DNA of 35,538 bases, taken from assembly GCA_040143965.1 (NCBI GenBank), contig JASJQH010000063.1, positions 1-35,538 of the forward strand. Reading direction: 5' to 3'. Shown piece after piece: positions 1-12,809 of the stretch. The DNA comes from Basidiobolus ranarum (lineage: Eukaryota; Basidiobolomycota; Basidiobolomycetes; Basidiobolales). The position numbers and the translations under genes are program-made. Below the pieces are notes generated by a model. That model searched no databases. It worked only from the letters and a program-made list of their open reading frames with translations, and had not been told where the DNA came from. Numbering within the stretch: position 1 is the stretch's first letter; each line of letters starts with the position of its first letter.

Positions 1-837
1 TGTACCTTGGGGTACTTCCTAATATAAGGAGTAGACGTGAACCCGGATGATAAATACAATTAGAATGGTGCGAAACCACATGGCATATGTTCAACATATG
101 TACTTACCATGGCCTATATGATCCATAGCGTCATAATGGATAAAGAGATAACGAGTGTCAACTCCCTTGGTTTTGATGAAGCTAACTACGCTGTTAGTAA
201 GGTCTTCATCGCCTTGGAATACTTTGGTAACATTTAGAGAGCGCTCTACCATTCCATCGGGGATTGCCTTCCATGCAGAATATACAGCCAACTTGACCGC
301 TGGACGCTCAGCAAGAAGAAGCTTAAAGATGGTGGGGTAAGCAGAGTTCTCAGGATAAACAGAGATAGCGGCGTTGGTATTGGTGAGTTTGTGTTTATCA
401 GGGTTGACACCAGTAATCATTGAGCCCCAATTTTGCGCGCTAATAGTTGGTAACATCGCAGCAGCATTTAGCGTAGAAGCACCTGAGGCCAAAAACTTAT
501 CGAGGACGGGAGTGTTAGCCCACTGAAGGAAATTACCACCACCATCAATTCCAATGAATACAACGCGCTTGAACTCGGACTTGGGGAATTGGCGAATACG
601 ATCGTTGACAAGATCTACATCCGCTTGATTCACTTGACCATCGCCATTGACATCTGCGGATTTCGCATTTTTCCAGTTGGGACTAGTCTCGCTCAAGCCC
701 AAGAAACCTTTGATAAAGGTAACATCATCACCATTCACCAAGCCATCGCTGTTAGCATCCGGATGGACTACGGCTTGGGTTATGGTAACCTGAGCAGCAA
801 GGCATGCCAAAGTAATGAGAAACAATGATTTAGACAT
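1..837 (-). CDS. Secreted alkaline-phosphatase-superfamily (type I phosphodiesterase) protein with N-terminal dockerin-like repeats, 3' part off the window
   Basis: Exons 108-837 and 1-18; the gene runs off the left edge. The start ATG at 837 opens a signal peptide (MSKSLFLITLACLAAQ..., likely cleaved after TQA). Two calcium-loop repeats follow at about residues 27-47 and 62-82 (DANSDGLVNGDD and DVNGDGQVNQAD), the DxNxDGxxNxxD pattern of type I dockerins, or possibly EF-hands. The catalytic domain starts near residue 90: metal-binding IGIDGGG, the nucleophile region LPTISAQNWGSMITG, and DAMDHIGH, which matches the metal-binding DxxDxxGH motif of nucleotide pyrophosphatases/phosphodiesterases. 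Donor GTAAGT at 107 and acceptor TTAG at 19 restore the frame to GHGSTPRY. The predicted role is hydrolysis of phosphate mono- or diesters outside the cell; the substrate cannot be told. Bacterial-type dockerins are unusual in fungi, so transfer is possible. Confidence 0.85.
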
Positions 838-1721
838 AGCAAATATGGTTATCAGTATGGAATTATTGATGCATGTTAGTTGTCACTTTTATATGGTTGA
901 AGTCTGATAGAGACGCTGATTATAGAAGTAACCCTCGTAGACAAGTCCTTATATTCGTACAACAGTAGGTCTATCAATTACTCTTTTCCCTTGAAGCTAC
1001 TTCTCTATTGTCAACTCATTAGTAATATTGGCCATGAAGTTTACCGAGAAAACCGGGATGGAGTTACAACTCAATTCAAAGCTTTATTACATTAAATTTG
1101 TGAATGTGGGGACTAAGAGGTCTTTAATTTGAACAGTCCATGCCTTGCAAAATAACTTCGATTGGTAAATGGTGACTGAGATTTACCCATTAGCGTAGAA
1201 ATAAGCAGATCATTGGTGAATTGATAAAGCGAATAGAATCCATTAACCGACATGTGTTGTGTAATATATTAATAACCAGAACAATGCACTTGGCGCAGAA
1301 CTCAACTTGATGCAAGGTGAGCTGCTAATAGCGTACAGAAACCTACTACCTCAATCATAATCTGACTCTTGAACAACTTGTGATTATTTAGCGATGAAGG
1401 CCTATTCAAGTTTACCAGTACACCCTTGATTAATGATGTTATAGCACTACCTACCTTAATCATGGTATTTACATTCTTAATTTCCACAACACTTCCACAT
1501 CTCTTGGCAACAAGTGAGGCATTTGAATTCTGATGGTAGGTAACCAAATTTTAATATTACAGAAGATACATGATAACGGAATGGTGATTAAGAGAGATCA
1601 TATGATACTAACACAATAATAAGGGATGTTTTTCAGAAATATCAAATAGCTATTCTCAAAGTGATGAAGAAAGGGTTGAGGGTGTGATTTCTCAGCAAGA
1701 AATACTAATTATAACATTCCA
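838..1721. other. Intergenic region between the phosphatase gene and NUP53
   Basis: This AT-rich spacer holds the promoter of the phosphatase gene and the 3' end of NUP53, both on the minus strand. An 81-codon minus-strand frame at 1302-1547 contains an intron-like stretch (GTAGGT to GAATAG), but splicing it leads to a stop within a few codons and the product resembles nothing I know. No RNA gene or repeat was recognised. Confidence 0.5.
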
Positions 1722-3273
1722 TTACCATCCAAATATCACGTCCAACGCTTTGCCCCATGTATTATTCTCGGATTTTACTCCGTCTGATGAAGACTGAGCT
1801 TGTGCAGATGGAAGGATTGTGGCAGGTTTGATATTAAGTCCGGCAGCTCCATTTCCTCTTCTCATGGTTGAAGTGGAGGAGTCGAGTAATGAAGCACTTG
1901 GAATATCTTGAGTGATTTGTTGAGGTACACGGTTGGCCATTGAGGACCCAGCAAGTGTAGAGATTCGATTACGCTCCTCAGTCACCGATTGAACTGGTGG
2001 TGGAGTGTTGTAGCCATTTGTAGTAGCATTCATATCGGATACTACTTCACCCGATCCATTGTCAAGATCTTGAGCAACTGGTACAACACCGATCATTACC
2101 GAATTATTAAAGATCTTGCCATTTTTCGCGAGAGCTCGATGAGCTTGCCAACGAGATGTGTATGTGATGGTCATCCAGTTACCACCAGATGGAGACATTT
2201 CGTAAGAGACTACATCACCATAACTACGAAATTGTGACAAAATGAGGGAAGTTGCTGATGGAGGGAAACCGAAGACAACGACTGAGTTAGAAGTCAACGG
2301 CATTGAACGACTAAATTTAGAAATTGAATATAAGTCATCACACTTCATCAAAATTTTCCCCGAGTAATATACTCACTCTTGGTCCATACGGGAAGTATGA
2401 GAGAACTCATTTTCACGAGCAATAGTACTAGCAGAATTGGAAGCTGACATGCTAGTGGGGCGAGCAGTACTAGTTCCTGGATAAAATCCGTTCTATAATA
2501 ATATTTAAGGTTACTACTTGGTTAATTTGATTAAAATAATATTCAAAGCAAAATATCTACATCTCTGGGCCCTTGAGGTGATGCCTCCATATCGTAAATA
2601 GATTCCGAAGGTGGGACATCCTCATTGTTGGAGTAAGCACTCATAGATCTTAAGTAAACGAATCGTGAATTTAGTAAATATGTTGTGGGTTGATTCGAGT
2701 TGATTTATGAAAATGTCTCACCTGGACTCATATAAATCGCGTGTGGTAGATCCTGAAGTGGGTTTTTGTGGGCTACAGATAGAGATTATGAGTTTCATGT
2801 GAAATATAAAGAGTACCCAGTGATAAAAATATACCTTGTCCAACCAGAAGTTCTTGTATTGGGCGTGGCAAACTCGGTATTATATGAAGTGGCCGGCTAA
2901 AAACAAAGGTAAATATGAGCTTCCTGAACGGTATGAGGTCCTTTGAAGTTTCCATTACCTGTCCTTGAGCAGCATTCATTAAGAATGAAGGTAAATAATT
3001 TGATTTTGGACTTTGTGATACGTTGGGGGTAGAAGGTGATCTTTGGGTTACTCCATCAGAACCCATAAAAAATTGGGAACTAGAGTAACTGTCTTCTCTG
3101 ACAAGAGAATTCTGTCTATTTTGTAGTTGACTAGACTGACGTAACGAACCATAAGGGTTGGTGTTGGCGTTGGATCTAGGTGGATTCCCAGCTGGCGTAC
3201 TTGAGACTTGGGAAGCGTTTGGGTTGTTGAAAGAGATTCGACTACCAGCAACTTGAAGTGGTGTTCCGTACAT
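1722..3273 (-). CDS. NUP53: Nucleoporin Nup35/Nup53 (MPPN-type RRM)
   Basis: Six exons: 2959-3273, 2835-2896, 2722-2772, 2561-2648, 2377-2492 and 1722-2310, giving 406 residues. The Asn/Ser-rich N-terminal half contains the family motif YLPSFLMNAAQ near residue 95. An atypical RRM lies at about residues 216-285 (SVVVFGFPPSATSLILSQF... to MIGVVPV). The C-terminus WGKALDVIFGW is the amphipathic membrane-binding helix expected at the end of Nup53. The protein is a linker nucleoporin of the inner pore ring; family members contact Nup155-type and Nup93-type subunits and the pore membrane. The start was set at MYGTPLQ; an in-frame extension to 3390 exists but looks like 5' UTR. The next gene upstream, ELL, has the same orientation. 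Confidence 0.93.
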
Positions 3274-3487
3274 ATTGAAAGAAGTATTGGCAAAGAGAAA
3301 AGTGTTGGAATAATAAGAACCCTCTATGTTTCCTGCTTTCGAATCAACCACTTCATGCTCGGTTTTTTTTATCTTCATTTTAAGTTCCAATATTTTCCAT
3401 GATTTCGTTGTTTAGATATCACGTGTTGGGTAGGAATATCAAAACAACTATGATCAACGCACAAAAAAATTGGATTGAAATGATCAT

Positions 3488-3513
3488 CTAACCCTAACCC
3501 TAAACCTAAACCC
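3488..3513 (-). repeat. Telomere-type repeat block, about four degenerate TTAGGG units (telobox-like)
   Basis: On the plus strand the block reads CTAACCCTAACCCTAAACC followed by TAAACCC. On the minus strand it gives GGGTTTAGG then TTTAGGGTTAGGGTTAG. It sits about 215-240 bases upstream of the NUP53 start codon. The most likely meaning is a binding site for a Tbf1/TRF-like Myb factor in the promoter; a relic of telomere repeat insertion is the alternative. Confidence 0.6.
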
Positions 3514-3571
3514 AATTCATGATGCGTGGTAATCCTAACAATAACGATCGAGCAGAACCCCCAGAAGAGCA

Positions 3572-3583
3572 CCTAACCCTAAA
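3572..3583 (-). promoter_or_regulatory. Second telobox-like motif upstream of NUP53
   Basis: The plus strand reads CCTAACCCTAAA; read in NUP53 orientation this is TTTAGGGTTAGG. It lies about 60 bases further from the NUP53 start than the larger block and contains the AAACCCTAA-type telobox core with one change. Confidence 0.45.
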
Positions 3584-4048
3584 TGTGGACGGACTGACTT
3601 CATGGTGATATATGATAATGTTTATTTTTATACCCAACATGGCAGCTCTTAATTGATAAATTACAGAAACTACGTTGAATTCATAATTAATAATATGAGA
3701 ATTAGGGGGAATGTCGTTTGAGAGAGAAAGTGGCGTCTATTAGAACGTACTTCAATCCAATCTTTTCTTTATACAAGGATGAAAGTTGGGTGGGTAGGTT
3801 GTAGGCTGTGGATAACCCAAGTGAGAAACATGAAGCATGGCTCTCAGTCTATGTCACGTGTGAAAAAGAAGCTACAATATGCGAATATGTTGAATGGGCA
3901 GGGGAGGGAAGAGGGAAGATGGAGATTGAATGATGGTTGCAAAATAGTAAGGAAAAAACTCTATAGATTATATAAAATGGATATGGTAACAATGGCGACA
4001 AAGGTATAGATAGGATTGTGACGATCTAAGATCCCCCTTAATTCGTTC

Positions 4049-5600
4049 TTAATTCATGCAACCTTCTTCATAAGCTCGCCACAATTCCTTTTTGATCGCC
4101 TCGAGCTCTTGATGGAGACTGCAATATTGCTTGGCCCATTTGGTGACCTCGTTGGCGTTGTGTTTGGCAAGCTCCATGTCGATTTTACGCTTGAGTTCCG
4201 ATTCTTGGGGTGTCCCGATGGCAGTTTGAAGCTGTTCATTGAGTTTCTCAAAAATCGGACGTCTCTTGGACAACTTTTCATTCAAACGAATGTAATTGCT
4301 GTACTTGATACGGAATAGCGCAGTAAGATCTTGGTAATCCGTGGCAGTCTTGACCGCGGGGATACGGAACCCTTTCGACTTTCGAATGGAAGCAGTTTTT
4401 TCGCGAACCATGGTAGAACGCTTGGGAATCTTGATGTTATAAATGGATGATGTCTCCTTGACCACTCGTGCTTTCTTCAGAGAAGTAGCAGTACTTCTGG
4501 AGATTTTGGTGGTGAGCTGAATCTCATTTGAACGTACAGCCGACTTATGCTTGATTCCTTCGGGGGCAGCAAATACTGAAGTTCTAATTGGAGTTGGTTC
4601 ATCATCCACCGAAATGGGCGACTCTGCTTTGCGCTTGTGAGTAACATCAAGCTCGCAGGGGATTTGAGATGTAGGCATTGCTTGTTTAGATGGAAGGGTT
4701 GTCTGGGAAACCTCAGTAGCTGCTTTGCTAATAAGGCTCTCTTGTACATTACGTGCGACGATCTCACGTTGTTCAGGCGTGTACAATTCCCAACTTTCTA
4801 TCTGAACTTCACTATACAGCTCTGGTTTGAGAGACCAAATACCACCTGAAACTGTCCCAACCTATATATCAGTGCAAAAATATTCAGAACTGGATAACGG
4901 TCATTAAGCATCAATAAATATCTCACCTGAATCAGAGTTCGGACAAGCTCATCCTTGGGTTTTTTCACTGCCATGGCTATCTGGGCTTGAGCCATGGATT
5001 TAAGGGCAAGCATGTGGAGGATTCTCGTTCTTAAAGCGATACCCTGTTCGATATTAGAATTCGATCCATTCGTACTCTCAAGAGAGAGATGGGTACCAAG
5101 CTTCTGTGCTATTATTGAAGAAAAAAATATCATTAGTAACAGTGAAATCAACCGAAAAAGGGGGTGAAAATAAAAGAAAACCCACAATCAACTGTTGCTA
5201 AACGAGTGCGATTCCTTGGTCTGGGTTTTTCGGGAATTTTACGTTGAACAGCCAATCTGTGGGACATTTCTCCAACGAGATCAAGTTCTGAACTTTCGGA
5301 ATCTCGCTTATAAATCTGAACTCGCTGAAGTTCGTCGACTTTATCGAAACCAAAAGGAACAGAGCCAATAGTGATTTTCTATAAACAAAAAGTACAAATA
5401 AGCACTTGGTAAATAAATGGCCAAAAGTATTGTGTATCAATGAATAAGCCACCCACTTGGTCAGCGCCGAATTGAATCTTTATGGGACCATTAGTTTGGT
5501 TTTGTAGTGATTTCAAAAAATCTTCTGATAATTTAAGGGCCATTACACGGCGACCCGAAGAGTTGGCCGCATTAAGGCACAATTTGGTGTCTGGATTCAT
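4049..5600 (-). CDS. ELL: RNA polymerase II elongation factor ELL
   Basis: Four exons: 5457-5600, 5186-5378, 4927-5108 and 4049-4861, giving 443 residues. The N-terminal ELL domain spans about residues 1-115. A winged-helix-like segment follows (RTRILHMLALKSMAQAQI... to LVRTLIQVGTVSGG, residues about 130-190), which aligns by eye with the animal ELL segment ending in VLDQVGQF. The middle is basic and Ser/Thr-rich. The C-terminal 100 residues form the occludin/ELL homology domain (TDYQDLTALFRIKYSNY... to ELWRAYEEG), a helical region. ELL stimulates elongation by Pol II, with EAF in fission yeast. Two donors are GTGGGT, a non-consensus form. Baker's yeast lacks an obvious ELL, so its presence fits an early-diverging fungus. 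Confidence 0.92.
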
Positions 5601-6675
5601 GTTGAAGTTCTATGCAACGAAGGAAAGAGCGAAGAGGGATATACTTGGTGCTATAAAAGAACTAGATAATGTAACAAACAACACGTAGCTTCAGAATGAG
5701 GTCAGTGATATTGTTAGGGACGAGTATGTATGTATAGCTGTGTTATCTAACTTCTTACTACAAAGTTCCTTCAACTTTTACCAGAGCAAAAAGGCAAAGC
5801 TCCTACGTCGGCCTTCGAAAATATTTATCTTACTTTTTGCAGAACCATGAGAGATTAGGATTCTATTTTGGCTCAGAGAGAGGCGATTCTATTGGTTCAA
5901 CTGGATACTTGTATAAATCGGCATGAAATCCTTAATTAACATAGGAATTTTTTTCATAGAAGCCCATTGTTTTTGTTAGGATCTGAACTATCTCGCACGT
6001 TTTTTTTCTTTTTTTCCGATCACAAGGATTCTTTTTTTTTCTTCCCATTAAAGCCAGTCCCTTTTTATGTAGTGTAGAGTCGCAAAGAACGATTTAATTT
6101 AGTTGTGTGACTGTGGTCGTTTTTATATGGAGTCGCAGTATTATGCTTCAGAGAATTCCCCGTCTCAACTTACAAGGGCAGAATGGGATGGTTATCTGGA
6201 TTTCTCGAATTTAGTGCTGCTTCTGTCGCTAGTTCCTCAGACCATTAGCCTGATTATCGCATGCTGATTGACTATTTGCGTAAGCGATCTTCCATTTACC
6301 CAATTCTTATGGATTTTCATCAACTGCTAGGCCTGATCTAAGCGCCTAGGACCTAGGACATGGAAAGAATCGGTATCCAAGCTGCAAGCCTGTCGATGTT
6401 TTTTTGCTGCCAACCCACCCTGGTCTGAGTGAGAGATCTGGAGTTGGCTTTGATCTTGCAAACATCTAAATTGGATGCTACACATCTATTACATGCCTAC
6501 AATAACAAGGATGTGTGGCCCAGAGGGAATCCTCATTGCGAGGTTGTTGATGAAAGTTATTTATTGTCTTGAGAGAGTAACGTAGATACACATGTTCAAA
6601 TACAAATGAGAGTGATGGTTTGACGCTGGGGAGTGATTCGCCTGTAAGAAATTGGCCAGTTTCGGAAGTAATGGC
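5601..6675. other. Intergenic region: ELL promoter and GTR1 3' end
   Basis: About 1.1 kb without a credible ORF. Homopolymer-rich stretches of T lie at about 6000-6047, interrupted by short mixed sequence; on the coding strand of ELL these are poly(dA), common in nucleosome-free fungal promoters. A small imperfect repeat of CCTAGG occurs near 6346-6358. No tRNA-like A/B boxes were recognised on either strand. Confidence 0.5.
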
Positions 6676-8054
<1,379 letters not shown>

Positions 8055-8350
8055 TGTAGATATTAGTTAGTAGAGAGTAGTTTGACTTGACTGAAGTGAT
8101 ATCGACACCTTGCGGAGTGCTGAGTTTCTCATAAGTCGGATCCAAGTCACTAATTCTTGCATAAATCCTTAATAATTGGCACCCGAATATATTATTGGAT
8201 AATGGTCAAATCAGATCTAATAGACTGGTAACCATTCAGAGCTGACTCACCAGTAGTTTGATGTATGAGCGATACGCAATTATCACTGGTAAGATATAAT
8301 AATAACTTCGCGTGACAGCTCGTTTTTGGGACCACAATATTCTTTTACAA
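8055..8350. promoter_or_regulatory. Short divergent promoter between GTR1 and SLA2
   Basis: Only 296 bases separate the start codons of the two divergent genes, so both core promoters must overlap here. No specific factor site was recognised. An alternative upstream ATG for SLA2 at about 8264 would open 8 codons followed by a GTAAGA donor-like site; it is treated here as 5' UTR. Confidence 0.5.
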
Positions 8351-11300
8351 ATGTCTATGCGCCAATTTCGAGACAAAGGTGACCAAGAGCTCGCTCTCAT
8401 CATCAAGAAAGCTGTAAGTCCCGAGGAGACTGCACCTAAACAAAAACATGTTAGAAGTAAGGGTTTTCTTAAAGAAATAGCCCTTTATATGCTATTGTAT
8501 TGATTTATTTTTCTTGTCCTTAGGCTGTATAGTTTACACTTGGGATCACAAATCCTCCCAGATGTTTTGGGCTGGATTGAAAGCTCAACCACTTTTGTCG
8601 GATGAAGTACAGTGCTTTAAAGCACTCATCACCATCCACAAAGTAATTCGAGGAGGTCATCCAGTGGTAATTTCTTACATTCCAGGATTGATTTGTTCTA
8701 CATAATAGTAAACTTATACGGATATTGCTTATAAGACCTTAAGGGAAGCAGTGAATGAATTTGGTTTTCTTGATTCCTTAGCGCAATCTGCGCCCGGGAG
8801 CGGTGTCCGAGGTTTGTATTTTATGCTGATTTTCACTAGACAAAAGGCTAACTGACGATTATTCACTAGGTTATGGTGTTCTCATTCGTGGTTATGTATC
8901 TTTTCTTTTGGCAAAGTTGGATTACCATCGTCTTCATCCTGAATTCAACGGTAACTTCGATTATGAAGAATATGTTAGTCTTAAGGGGATTAGTGACCTA
9001 AACGAAGGGTACCGATAATTAACATTTTCCTTTCATTTGTAACAATATTTATTGAATTTCTTTCTACTTCAGTTATGAAACTATTGGCGACTTGTTAACT
9101 CTTCAAGATCGTGTTGATGAGCTTCAAAAGTTAATCTTCAAGAATTTCCAGGCCTCTTCTAACAATGAGTGTCGTATTGCTGCATTGGTACCTCTCGTAG
9201 AAGAAAGTTACGGCATTTATGAGTTCTCCACTAGAATGCTAATGGCAATGCACGGAAGTAAGTTTATCAGTTGAAAATCAAATTAATATTTTATAATACA
9301 TATATAATTTATATTATGAAGCATTTGACGATTCACTTTTTTAACAATTTTTAATGGAATATTTGTAGGTGTTGAGGCTCATGAAGCATTAGAAGCGCTC
9401 AGGTCACGGTTTAACTCTCAGCATTATTCTCTTAGAAAATTTTATTATGAGTGTTCCAACCTCAAATACTTGACAAGTTTGATTCCAGTGCCTACACTTC
9501 AACAGGTAAGTCATACATTGTATGACTTTTCACTGTAGTGTGTTACTTATTTGATTGAATCAATCTTGATAGGATCCTCCCAACTTTTTGGAAGCAGGTT
9601 TAGATTCAACAACTCCTCCACCCGTTGCCTCGAGAGCTGTGTCGGAGAGTCAAAGTACAGGTGATCTTTGGGCCCAGCAACAACAAAATCAACTTGATTT
9701 ACAGAGAGAGCAGCAACGTCAACAAGAGCAGCAGCGCCAACAAGAGCTTTTGCGACAACAAGAGCAACAACGCCAACAGGAACTTTTGCAACAGCAAGAA
9801 ATGCAACGTCAGCAGGAACTTTTACAACAACAAGAACTACAACGCCAACAGGAGATTATTCGTCAACAACAACTGGCTGAGCAACGTCAACAAGAGTTTT
9901 TACGTCAGCAAGAGCAACAGCGTCAAGAGGAACTCCAACGTCAACAACAAATGGAGGCTCAGCTGGCCCAGCAACATCGTGAGTATGAAGAGCAACAAAG
10001 ACAATTGATGGAGCGTCAACAACAGGCCCAAGAACAATTGGCTCGTCAGCAGATGCAACAACAAGTTGTTGGAAAGTTACAAGAAATGGAGCAAGAATTA
10101 CTCAATTATCGTGGACAGCATGAACGAAACCAAATGACCCTCTCCCAGTATGATCGTCGAGTCAAAGCTTTGGAAAATGAATTATCCAATTTGAACTTCA
10201 CACAACAACAAAGGGATGGAAATAAGGAGGCATTGATAAAAGCATTGAGAGAGGAGTTAGCCATGTGGAAATCTAAATACGAACAGCTGGCGAAGCTGTA
10301 CTCTCAATTAAGACAGGAACATTTAGATCTTTTAGGAAAATACAAGCAGGCAAGTGTCAAGGCGGGTTCCGTTGCAGAAGTCACGACCAAATTAGAAGGA
10401 CTACAGGCGGAACTTAAAACCAAGAATAGCGAGCTTGCAGAGAAAATTCGTGATCGCGACCGGTCTAGAGCTGATCTCGAAAAATTCAAGTATGGTCAAA
10501 GAGAAGGGCTTGCAAAAACCAGACGTGAACTTTCCTATGCTAAAAATGAGCTAGAACGTCTTGAAAAATCACAAATGGAAGAATCTGATTCACTTTTGTC
10601 CAACTTCAACAGTCAAAAAGAAGCATTGGAAAAAGGAATTTCTGATAGCCAAAGAAATATCGATCAAATGTTGAAACAGATTCAAGAGGCCCGCGACGAG
10701 CTTACCAGAGTAGGAGAAAGTAGGGAGGAAGAGGTGGCCATTTTGCAAGCTGGTATGGATCAAAGCCTAATGGCCTTGGCCGAGTTACAAAACAATTCAT
10801 CCAACTCCGAATCGGATATGCAGAGAAAGCTTGAAAATATGAAATCCACTCATCGTTCTAAACTCAACAAAATCCTCGACGCTATTCTTGAGAGTTGTGT
10901 TCGTAAAGTGGATGATTCCGTGTTTGAGTTGGATTCTGAAGTACATTTGGGTAATCAATCCGCTACTCCTGAATATGTGCTATCTATGATTGAAAAGGCC
11001 TATATTGCTAGTAGTGAGTTCGCCATTAACGTAATGAAATATCTATCCGGCGACGATGATCAAACAGAAGTTATCGCCTCCGCTACTGGCTTTGCTGAAG
11101 CCATCTCACAATTCTTGAACAACACCAAAGGTGTTTCTCGACTTGCTGAGGACAACAAGGTAGAGCCACTTATCCAAGCTGCCAAAACCTCTGCCCAAAT
11201 CTGCCAAAAATTCTTCCGTGATATGGAATCTGAGAATATTGCCAATGTCTCTGATAGTGACCGCCCTGATTTGATTGCTGAATCAAATCATAGCATGCAA

Positions 11301-12104
11301 GCCTCTCTTACTGCCGTTATTGAGCTTACTGAAGCACTTATTCCTAAAGCGTCTATCATTAAGAGCAGTGAGGAGGATTTAGGAGATGCCGTAGAGCGGG
11401 AAATGATGAACGCTGCTAGAGTTATCGAAGAAGCTAACGCGAGATTAGCCAACTTGATGAATAAGCCTCGAAACCCTGAAATTACAGCAACCGAGTATCA
11501 AGTTCATGCAGCCATTCTGGATTCAGCTATGGCAATGACAAGTGCTATTGCAAACCTTATTCGTCGTGCTACCATTTCCCAGCAGGAAATTGTTGCTGAG
11601 GGACAAGGTGCTAGTTCGACCACCGCCTTCTATAAGAAAAATAATCGCTGGACTGAAGGTCTGATTTCTGCGGCTAAAGCTGTCGCAGTAGCTACCAATT
11701 TTTTGGTCGAAGCCGCTGATGGTGTTATTAGTGGAACGCATATTCTTGAACAACTGATTGTAGCTTCGAATGAAGTCGCTGCTGCAACCGCACAGCTTGT
11801 AGCTGCTTCTCGTGTCAAGGCTAATATGTACTCTAAAACCCAAGAGCAACTCGAGTTGGCTTCTAAGGCGGTCACCGATGCCTCCAAAAACATGGTCAAG
11901 GCGGTAAAAGCCATTGCAGCCAAGCAACTTGAAGAGCAGGACACACAGTTAGATCTTGCGAATATGCCTCAGCATGAATTCAAGGTGAAGGAGATGGAAC
12001 AATTAATGGAGCTTAACAATCTTGAGATCGAGCTAACCTATGCTAGAAGAAAACTGGCTGAGATGAGAAGACATGGCTATCACAATGAGCAGGATGTTAT
12101 CTAA
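8351..12104 (+). CDS. SLA2: Endocytic adaptor Sla2/End4 (HIP1R family): ANTH, coiled coil, THATCH
   Basis: Seven exons: 8351-8456, 8524-8666, 8736-8811, 8870-9008, 9073-9257, 9369-9505 and 9573-12104, giving 1105 residues. The ANTH domain, which binds PI(4,5)P2, is at 1-265, with the hallmark ETAPKQKHVRSCIVYTWDH near residue 25. A Gln/Glu/Arg-rich stretch of about 130 residues follows (roughly 294-427, repeats such as QQRQQE), then a long coiled coil to about 680. The C-terminal I/LWEQ (THATCH) actin-binding module is at about 895-1090, ending in a latch-like helix (MEQLMELNNLEIELTYARR). It links clathrin-coated membrane to F-actin during endocytosis. The start was chosen at MSMRQFRDKG, just before the conserved helix. 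The large last exon contrasts with the short 5' exons. Confidence 0.96.
9679..10071 (+). repeat. Degenerate CAA/CAG/CGT-rich coding repeat in SLA2
   Basis: The Gln-rich segment is encoded by imperfect repeats of about 15-27 bases made of CAACAAGAGCAGCGTCAAC-like words. The variants differ mostly at synonymous positions (CAA/CAG, CGT/CGC), so the repeat has been kept as protein rather than expanding recently. It also creates long open frames in other phases that are only shadows. Confidence 0.7.
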
Positions 12105-12809
12105 TTGATCACACTCACTTCCTTGTCCATTCACAGTTACAATTACAATTTCTTTGGCTGTCCACACTGCACTCTACTCAGGCTATTTACATTTTGTGAT
12201 ATTTTTTTGAAACATGTTCAGTAAAAACCCGCATAGGAACTACGTTTAATATTAAATAAAAGCCAATCTTTGTTGTATTATAATCCATGTTCTAAGCATT
12301 TCTATCTTGTTTCACATTGAAATTGTGAAGTAGCGGAAAGCCAGGTTCTGGCTCAGATCGATAAATATAGTCCCAAACGTGTATTAGAATATCGATCCAA
12401 TCAACGTTCGGAAATCATTGAGCAGAAATGGAGCGGAAATCATCACAGCAACATTGCTTGTTAGAAATGGCACATTCTCCATAACATGGTCGAGTATCAT
12501 AGATGGTGAGTGTTGAGTAGAAAGTGAGCATAATCTGAAATTCAATGTAATGTAAACCGTTCACCAACTGAGAAAATCCACGCTACTTGCTGAAAATTAG
12601 TTTGTATCATGCTGATTGAGTGGTTATTCTTGAAACTGTTTCTAGTATCCTCTATCGAGCAACTTATAAAATCGCTACAATCTCGATGGAGAATCCTGTT
12701 CTGAATATTCTATCTACCTCTCGTATTCAGTCCTGGTCCCATCACAAGAGTTGTATTTTCCAACTGAGCCTGTAAAACCAACCTCCTCACTTCGCCCTCC
12801 AGTTTGGAG
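12105..12809. other. Intergenic region: SLA2 3' UTR and receptor promoter
   Basis: A poly(A) signal follows SLA2 (listed separately). The rest, up to the receptor ATG at 12810, contains no ORF, repeat or RNA gene that I can recognise. Confidence 0.5.
12255..12260 (+). terminator. Poly(A) signal AATAAA after SLA2
   Basis: AATAAA lies about 150 bases after the SLA2 stop codon in T/A-rich 3' sequence, a reasonable distance for a fungal 3' UTR. Confidence 0.45.

Larger units (their letters stand above)
3274..4048. other. Intergenic region: NUP53 promoter and ELL 3' end
   Basis: The spacer contains two blocks of telomere-type repeats (listed separately) upstream of NUP53. A 76-codon plus-strand frame at 3779-4009 and a 65-codon minus-strand frame at 3375-3572 show no domain, signal peptide or plausible splicing and were not called. 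The rest looks like ordinary AT-rich spacer. Confidence 0.5.

Noticed and set aside
1302-1547. 81-codon minus-strand frame with an intron-like segment
   Set aside because: Splicing the candidate intron meets a stop after a few codons; no family, signal peptide or conserved motif was seen.
3779-4009. 76-codon plus-strand frame near the 3' end of ELL
   Set aside because: Low-complexity composition, no recognisable domain, and it lies in an ordinary spacer.
6000-6047. Long T-rich stretch as a possible terminator or poly(A) tail of a retroposed copy
   Set aside because: It is interrupted, has no gene-like sequence beside it and no target-site duplication was visible. A promoter poly(dA:dT) tract is simpler.
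9625-10008. 127-codon frame overlapping the Gln-rich part of SLA2
   Set aside because: It is a phase shadow of the CAA/CAG-rich repeat, giving an Asn/Ser/Lys-rich translation with no independent support.
11523-11944. Antisense frames of 104 and 134 codons across the actin-binding end of SLA2
   Set aside because: They mirror the codon bias of a long Ala/Ser-rich exon; no start context or motif supports a real antisense gene.
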